5,277 bases of DNA from an uncultured Burkholderiales bacterium (GTDB taxonomy: Bacteria; Pseudomonadota; Gammaproteobacteria; Burkholderiales; Burkholderiaceae_D): positions 1 through 5,277 of the forward strand of contig CALMOR010000174.1 of assembly GCA_937872165.1 (NCBI GenBank), in the 5' to 3' direction. Position numbers and translations under genes: made by a program. The notes beneath the pieces are model-generated. The model was not told the origin of the DNA. It searched no databases and worked only from the letters and a program-made list of their open reading frames with translations. This document shows, in pieces, positions 1 to 5,277 of this stretch (within the stretch, counting starts at the first letter, position 1; every line of letters begins with the position of its first letter).

Positions 1-1373
1 GTCTTGACGTGTGCCTGGCCCGCTACCGACCTCAGGTCGAGACGCTTCTTCATCGTGCCGTCGAAACCCACCAGAGGCAGCGACGCGATGAACTCGGGCA
101 TCACCGGCGACGACCACGCGGACTGCAGCACGCGCGCCAACGACGCGGCGCTGATCCGCTCGCGGCGCGACAGCCCGGAGCCGTTCTCGAGTACGAGTTC
201 GGGTAGCGCGACATGCTTGCCGTCGTAGAAGCCGCGGACGACCCGCTGCGCCCGGTCGAGGTTGGCGGGCATGCGGGTCACCTCGGCCGCGGTCGACAGG
301 AAGAGCTCGCGGGCCATCACGTTGTTGCTGTACTTGTTGATGTCGCGCACGACTTCGGCGAGGCTCGTCGACTCGTGCTCGACCAGCACGCGTGCGTCGG
401 CCGGGGCCACGCCGTCGCGGACCACGCCTTCGAAGGCGCCGCCGAGCTCCGACCACAGCGCGCGGAACAGAGCAGCGACGTACTGGCGATGGTCCATCAC
501 CGCGACGTTCCACGTCTGCTCGCCGCAGGAGCCGGCATAGACGCCGGCGAAGGCGAGACGGTCGCTTCGGGAGAAGTCGGCCGACGCGCGCGTGCGCCAG
601 TCGCGGGCGGGGCCCGGGGGGGTCGCGGGGGGGCCGGCTTCGGCGTGGGGCCCGGGGGCGATGGCGGCGCGCCGCGGTTCCATCGTCACGCGGACCTCGG
701 GTCGCGCATCGTCCGGGATGAAGCGCAGCGTCACCGACTTGAAGTTGACGAGCAGGGCGTCGGGGCCGACGTTGTACGGACGGTAGGGCTCTCCGTCGAA
801 GGCGCCCGGATCGTAGGGCGCGCTCTCGAAGACGCTTCGGTCCAGCACGAGGTCGCCTCGCACGGTGCGGATGCCGCGTGCCCGCATCTGCCGCAGCATC
901 AACCAGAAGCCCTCGAACACCAGCTTCGGATCGCCGGCGCCACGAAGATGGAGATCGCCTTCGAGCACGGTGCCGTTCTGGGCCGCATCGCTCGCGAACG
1001 TCGTCTTCCACGTGAACGCGGGCCCGAGCAATTCGAGGGCCGCGTAGGTCGTGACGAGCTTCATCGTCGATGCCGGGTTCATCGGTCGATCGCCGTGCAG
1101 CGACAGCAGCGGCGCGACATCGATCCGTCCGGCGACGCGAGGCGGCGCGCCCGCGTCGCCGGCTCCGCCCCGCTCGCTCGAGCCGACTCGCTGCACGTAG
1201 ACGCCGATGGCGCTCTCCGGGATCCGGGCCCGCTGGAAGGCGGCGGCGACCGCCGCGGGGAGTTCGTCGTCGCCGAGGCACGGCGATGCGACGAAGACCG
1301 CTGACAACGCGACGGCCAGAAGCCTCGGGATCCTCGAACGGAAAGGGCCGGCGGGAAGGAGAAGGAGGTGCAC
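1..1373 (-). CDS. dacB: D-alanyl-D-alanine carboxypeptidase/endopeptidase (PBP4, peptidase S13), 3' end cut by window
   Basis: The product is a class C low-molecular-mass penicillin-binding protein. The family trims the terminal D-Ala of peptidoglycan stem peptides and cleaves D-Ala-meso-DAP cross-links in the periplasm. I translated the minus strand by hand from 1373 to 3: 457 codons with no stop or net frameshift. The catalytic motifs are in order: SxxK as S102-T-M-K105 (1070-1059), SxN as S349-N-N within DINKYSNNVMARELF (329-321), and KTG beginning at K457 (bases 5-3), its Gly outside the window. The roughly 245 residues between SxxK and SxN match the large insertion typical of PBP4. ENGSGLSRRERISA after SxN is also characteristic. 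The amino terminus (basic RSRIPR, then LLAVALSAVFVAS) looks like a signal peptide. It is not a lipobox, because Pro precedes the Cys. I chose GTG at 1373: an in-frame stop lies at 1406-1404, and the only other upstream choices are TTG at 1391 and 1388. No clear Shine-Dalgarno precedes any of them, so the start is uncertain. About 30-50 residues are probably missing. Confidence 0.94.
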   Translation of the reverse strand, partial: MHLLLLPAGPFRSRIPRLLAVALSAVFVASPCLGDDELPAAVAAAFQRARIPESAIGVYVQRVGSSERGGAGDAGAPPRVAGRIDVAPLLSLHGDRPMNPASTMKLVTTYAALELLGPAFTWKTTFASDAAQNGTVLEGDLHLRGAGDPKLVFEGFWLMLRQMRARGIRTVRGDLVLDRSVFESAPYDPGAFDGEPYRPYNVGPDALLVNFKSVTLRFIPDDARPEVRVTMEPRRAAIAPGPHAEAGPPATPPGPARDWRTRASADFSRSDRLAFAGVYAGSCGEQTWNVAVMDHRQYVAALFRALWSELGGAFEGVVRDGVAPADARVLVEHESTSLAEVVRDINKYSNNVMARELFLSTAAEVTRMPANLDRAQRVVRGFYDGKHVALPELVLENGSGLSRRERISAASLARVLQSAWSSPVMPEFIASLPLVGFDGTMKKRLDLRSVAGQAHVK

Positions 1374-1376
1374 GAC

Positions 1377-1404
1377 TTGAATTCGCAACAAGCGGACGTA
1401 TAAT
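1377..1404 (+). promoter_or_regulatory. sigma70-type promoter of groESL
   Basis: A perfect -10 hexamer TATAAT lies at 1399-1404. It is preceded by a 16-bp spacer and a -35 hexamer TTGAAT at 1377-1382, which matches TTGACA at four of six positions. Transcription is predicted to begin near 1411, inside the CIRCE operator, which is the usual geometry for HrcA-repressed chaperone operons. CTTGAA at 1376-1381 also equals the core of a sigma32 -35 element. However, no CCCCAT-like -10 lies at the matching distance, so housekeeping-sigma transcription is the better reading. The start point is inferred. Confidence 0.85.
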
Positions 1405-1430
1405 CAGCACTCGTTGCCATCGAGTGCTAA
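1404..1430. promoter_or_regulatory. CIRCE operator (HrcA binding site)
   Basis: The element is an inverted repeat with arms TCAGCACTC (1404-1412) and GAGTGCTAA (1422-1430) around a 9-bp spacer. The CIRCE consensus is TTAGCACTC-N9-GAGTGCTAA. The right arm is perfect, the left arm has one mismatch (T to C at its second base), and the spacer length is exact. HrcA binds CIRCE and represses groESL until heat or unfolded protein titrates GroEL away from HrcA. The left arm shares its first base with the last base of the -10 hexamer, so bound HrcA would cover the transcription start. Confidence 0.96.
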
Positions 1431-1531
1431 CAGTTCGATTCCGGATCAACAGCGCACCGAACCGCGCAACGACCGGGGCCGGTCCCTCCGACTCCCGTCC
1501 GCACCCATCAAATCAATTCAAAGGAGTATCC
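1412..1531 (+). other. groESL 5' leader
   Basis: About 120 nt separate the predicted transcript start from the groES ATG. The leader would carry most of the CIRCE sequence at its 5' end. A short self-complementary stretch, GACCG-GGGC-CGGTC (1471-1484), could form a 5-bp hairpin. An A-rich, unstructured stretch leads into the ribosome binding site. I see no RNA thermometer that would mask the Shine-Dalgarno, no ORF of note and no known riboswitch. Confidence 0.5.
1521..1526 (+). promoter_or_regulatory. ribosome binding site of groES
   Basis: AAGGAG, 5 nt before the ATG at 1532, is a near-perfect Shine-Dalgarno in an A-rich context. It fixes the groES start. Confidence 0.9.
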
Positions 1532-1831
1532 ATGAATCTTCGTCCGTTGCACGATCGTGTGATCGTCAAACGTCTCGATCAGGAAACCAAGACTTCGTCG
1601 GGCATCGTGATCCCGGACAACGCAGCCGAGAAGCCGGATCAGGGCGAAGTGCTCGCGATCGGTCCCGGCAAGCGCAACGACAAGGGCGACGTCGCCGCTC
1701 TCGCGGTCAAGGTCGGCGACCGCGTCCTCTTCGGCAAGTACTCGGGTCAGACCGTCAAGGTCGACGGCGAGGACCTGATGGTCATGCGCGAAGAAGACAT
1801 CATGGCCGTCGTCGAAGGCGCCGCCAAGTAA
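1532..1831 (+). CDS. groES: Co-chaperonin GroES (Cpn10)
   Basis: GroES is the heptameric lid that closes the GroEL folding chamber in the cytoplasm. The 99-residue product is near the usual 95-97 and aligns end to end from memory. It opens with the Cpn10 signature (MNLRPLHDRVIVKRLDQE). The mobile loop spans about residues 16-32, with the GroEL-binding tripeptide as I25-V26-I27 in SSGIVIPD. The GPGKRNDKG turn follows, then the conserved KVGDRVLFGKYSG segment, and the protein ends in EEDIMAVVEGAAK. The two or three extra carboxy-terminal residues are unremarkable. It is the first gene of the groESL operon behind the CIRCE promoter, 80 nt ahead of groEL. HrcA repression is inferred from the operator. 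Confidence 0.99.
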   Translation: MNLRPLHDRVIVKRLDQETKTSSGIVIPDNAAEKPDQGEVLAIGPGKRNDKGDVAALAVKVGDRVLFGKYSGQTVKVDGEDLMVMREEDIMAVVEGAAK

Positions 1832-1897
1832 GCAGGCTCCATCCCCGAGCGCACCGCTTTCGCTGAAGTCGCGCGACCGGCACGCTCCGCACCGATC

Positions 1898-1903
1898 AAA
1901 GGA
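1898..1903 (+). promoter_or_regulatory. ribosome binding site of groEL
   Basis: AAAGGA, 8 nt before the ATG at 1912, is a good Shine-Dalgarno for independent initiation on the bicistronic message. The rest of the 80-nt groES-groEL gap shows no promoter or terminator. Confidence 0.82.
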
Positions 1904-1911
1904 AAAAATCC

Positions 1912-3564
<1,653 letters not shown>

Positions 3565-3574
3565 GCCGAGCGCT

Positions 3575-3592
3575 CCGGTCGTTCGCGACCGG
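3575..3592 (+). other. UUCG-loop hairpin after groEL
   Basis: A perfect 7-bp stem, CCGGTCG/CGACCGG, closes a TTCG loop 10 nt after the groEL stop codon. It has no T-tract of its own, so it is not an intrinsic terminator. It sits 12 nt before the real terminator hairpin. It may protect the mRNA 3' end from exonucleases; that role is inference. Confidence 0.72.
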
Positions 3593-3604
3593 TCCGGAAG
3601 AAAG

Positions 3605-3628
3605 CCCCGCTTCGGCGGGGTTTTTTTT
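3605..3628 (+). terminator. Rho-independent terminator of groESL
   Basis: The stem is CCCCGC (3605-3610) with GCGGGG (3615-3620), capped by a C(UUCG)G tetraloop and followed by eight T residues (3621-3628). The AAAG before the stem can extend pairing into the T-tract. This is a textbook strong terminator and should separate groESL from the downstream GGDEF gene. Confidence 0.97.
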
Positions 3629-3829
3629 CGACCCTCATCAAGAATCGACCGCGCCTGCCGATGCTCCCTTCAAGCGGGAAGCTGTTCATTCGCGATCGGT
3701 TCTCCAGAGCAGGGGCCGGCCCCGCAGTCCCTCGATCGTGCTCCGGCCTTCGCGCGCGACATTCATGGACAAGAAAGACAGGACCGGCAGATTTCGGCGC
3801 ACAACACGCGAATTCGTATCCCGCTGAAC
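3629..3829 (+). other. Intergenic region upstream of the GGDEF gene
   Basis: These 201 bp must hold the promoter of the downstream cyclase gene if it is transcribed separately, but I find no convincing -35/-10 pair. A 12-bp perfect palindrome GGGGCCGGCCCC lies at 3712-3723. A 20-codon reading frame (ATG at 3765, TGA at 3825-3827) rich in Lys and Arg ends 2 nt before the next start codon; it has no Shine-Dalgarno and is probably fortuitous. No RNA gene is recognised. Confidence 0.5.
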
Positions 3830-5277
3830 ATGACGAACTCGACCACGACCCGTGCCACGACGGCCGTCAATGCCGTCGCACGCGAGACGTTGAGGCGCAT
3901 CGCGGGCGAGCGCGTCAGCCCGACGCCGGAAACCTATGCGCGCATCTATCGGGAGATCGCGGCCACGCATCCCGATCATCCGGGCGGCGACGCGGACCGG
4001 TCCGACTCGGGCGAAGGCAAGGCCAGCGCCGCACTGATCGCGAAGCTCCTGACCCAGCTCGAGGCCCATCACTCGGGCATCACCGTCACACGGAAGAAGG
4101 AAGGCCTCAAGCGCGCACTGGTACCGCGGCTCGAGCCCATCGCCGCATTGTTCGCGCGCCTGAACCGCCTGATGGACTCGTGGAACGGACCGAACGCCGA
4201 GTCCGGCCTGAACGTCAGCCAGTTCCTCGGCACCGACGTGATCGGTCGACACGACGACGTCGATGCGCACGGCGGCGCGAGGGAACGCCTGAGCGTCTCG
4301 CAGGCCTTCGCCGCCCCGTCGGATCTGTTCGCGAACCAGCCGCAGCCGACGGCCCGGGCCGAGCCGATGCCGGCATCGCCGTCGCGTCCCGGGGCGTCGC
4401 ATCCCGGCCTTCGTCCGTCGTCGGCCGCCGGCGCCCTGCCCGAGAAGATCATCAGCTTCCGGCTCGCGGGGCTGCTCGGGCTGCTGCTGAAGAACATCGA
4501 TCAGCTCACGCCCGAGTCGGCTCTCCTCGGCAATCAGATCGAGCAGATCGGGCGCGTGCTGACCGCGCCGCTGACCGAGAAGAAGCTCGACGAGGCCGAG
4601 CGCTGCCTGCGCGCGCTGATCGTGCGCCAGGGCGCGATCAAGCACAGCCTCGACGAGACCAAGCGCGCGGTCCGCGATCTCGCGGAGAGCCTGCTCGGCC
4701 GCCTGTCGACGCTGGTCGACTCGACCGATGCGTATTCGCACAAGATCGTCGACATGGCCGACCGGATCGCCGAGACCAACGACCTCGGCCAGCTGTCGAC
4801 GCTCACGCAGATGCTGGTCGAGGACGCCCGCCTGATGTCGGCCAACGTCGCGGCCGAACGTGCGCTGTTGCACGAAGCGGAGGCGCGCGCGCGCGCGTTG
4901 CAGGAACGCACCACCGCCCTCGAACACGAGCTGCGCGAAGCCAGCACCCTGGTCCGCACCGACCCGTTGACGCGCGCGCTCAACCGTCGCGGCTTCGGCG
5001 ATGCCTTCAAGAACGAGATGTCCGAAGGCGCCGATCGAGCGCTGCCCACCGTCGCGCTGATCGACGTCGACAACTTCAAGCGCATCAACGAGGAGCACGG
5101 CCATTCGATCGGCGACGAAGTGCTGTGCAGCGTCGTCGAGGTGCTGCATCGCTGCGCGTCGTCGACCAACACGGTCGCGCGTTACGGCGGCGAGGAATTC
5201 GCGTTGATGTTCCCCCGCCTGACGGTCGAGGAGACCGAGCTCGCCATCGTCGGGATGCAGCGGGCGCTGGCCGACCA
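3830..5277 (+). CDS. GGDEF-domain diguanylate cyclase, 3' end cut by window
   Basis: The GGDEF family condenses two GTP into cyclic di-GMP. The 482 visible residues are an open frame with no signal peptide or transmembrane segment, so the protein should be cytoplasmic. Residues about 13-44 form a small motif with PTPETYARIYREI, which I associate with betaproteobacterial GGDEF proteins of unassigned input function. Residues about 165-202 are a Pro/Ala/Ser-rich linker. Residues about 203-345 look helical. Residues about 345-376 are a charged coiled coil leading into the catalytic domain. That domain starts at D378-PLTRALNRRGF. Metal and guanine ligands are present: D412-VDNFKRIN420, H425 and D429 (in GHSIGD), and GGEEF at 453-457. 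The RxxD inhibitory site is not conserved: S444-S-T-N447 occupies its place. ATG 3830 is the only reasonable start, as no other ATG is in frame upstream, but its Shine-Dalgarno is weak. The rest of the domain lies beyond the edge, so a further EAL or other output domain cannot be excluded. Confidence 0.93.
   Translation, partial: MTNSTTTRATTAVNAVARETLRRIAGERVSPTPETYARIYREIAATHPDHPGGDADRSDSGEGKASAALIAKLLTQLEAHHSGITVTRKKEGLKRALVPRLEPIAALFARLNRLMDSWNGPNAESGLNVSQFLGTDVIGRHDDVDAHGGARERLSVSQAFAAPSDLFANQPQPTARAEPMPASPSRPGASHPGLRPSSAAGALPEKIISFRLAGLLGLLLKNIDQLTPESALLGNQIEQIGRVLTAPLTEKKLDEAERCLRALIVRQGAIKHSLDETKRAVRDLAESLLGRLSTLVDSTDAYSHKIVDMADRIAETNDLGQLSTLTQMLVEDARLMSANVAAERALLHEAEARARALQERTTALEHELREASTLVRTDPLTRALNRRGFGDAFKNEMSEGADRALPTVALIDVDNFKRINEEHGHSIGDEVLCSVVEVLHRCASSTNTVARYGGEEFALMFPRLTVEETELAIVGMQRALAD
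4883..4897 (+). repeat. Alternating GC tract inside the GGDEF gene
   Basis: Fifteen bases of strictly alternating G and C encode part of the Ala/Arg run (EARARALQE) of the coiled coil before the catalytic domain. It is a simple-sequence tract; the surrounding frame is intact. Confidence 0.75.

Noticed and set aside
213..1304. Long plus-strand open frame (363 codons) across the dacB region
   Set aside because: The minus strand encodes a clear PBP4 with SxxK, SxN and KTG in order. The plus frame is Arg/Gly/Ala-rich with no recognisable domain, as expected of an antisense shadow in high-G+C DNA.
1070..1831. An amino-terminal extension of GroES from an ATG at 1070
   Set aside because: It is in frame by chance. 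It would start upstream of the promoter and antisense to dacB, while ATG 1532 has an ideal Shine-Dalgarno and gives the normal GroES length.
3686..5149. Long minus-strand open frame (487 codons) opposite the GGDEF gene
   Set aside because: The plus strand carries the GGDEF motifs in order. The minus frame is rich in Arg, Ala, Gln and Asp and lacks recognisable domains.

Overview
The window is an ordinary chromosomal segment of a high-G+C proteobacterium. GroES and GroEL are closest, from memory, to betaproteobacterial (Burkholderiales/Rhodocyclales-type) proteins. The CIRCE operator, high-G+C codon use and a GGDEF protein with a PTPETYxxxYxEI amino terminus fit that placement. The genus cannot be fixed by reading alone.

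Layout. Bases 1-1373 (minus strand) hold most of dacB, a periplasmic D-Ala-D-Ala carboxypeptidase/endopeptidase (PBP4, peptidase family S13). The window edge cuts it inside its third catalytic motif (KTG). Bases 1374-1531 are the divergent control region: a sigma70-type promoter with a perfect TATAAT (1399-1404), abutted by a 27-bp CIRCE/HrcA operator (1404-1430) and followed by a leader of about 120 nt. Then come groES (1532-1831) and groEL (1912-3564), each with a good Shine-Dalgarno sequence. Two tandem hairpins with UUCG loops follow groEL, and the second (3605-3628) is a strong intrinsic terminator. After about 200 bp with no confident feature, a cytoplasmic GGDEF-domain diguanylate cyclase begins at 3830 and runs off the right edge at residue 482, just past its GGEEF active-site motif.

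How the genes relate. groES and groEL form one heat-shock operon, repressed by HrcA at CIRCE; hrcA itself is not in the window. dacB reads away from it and starts only a few bases from the groE -35 hexamer, so the two transcription units share one small regulatory space. The GGDEF gene is co-oriented with groESL but insulated by the terminator and should be a separate unit. I found no mobile element, CRISPR array, tRNA or rRNA, and no evidence of an undescribed multi-gene system. The points most worth a second look are the compact promoter/CIRCE/dacB arrangement, the paired UUCG hairpins, the cyclase's missing RxxD inhibitory site and uncharacterised amino terminus, and a G-run-rich, Pro-rich stretch in dacB.
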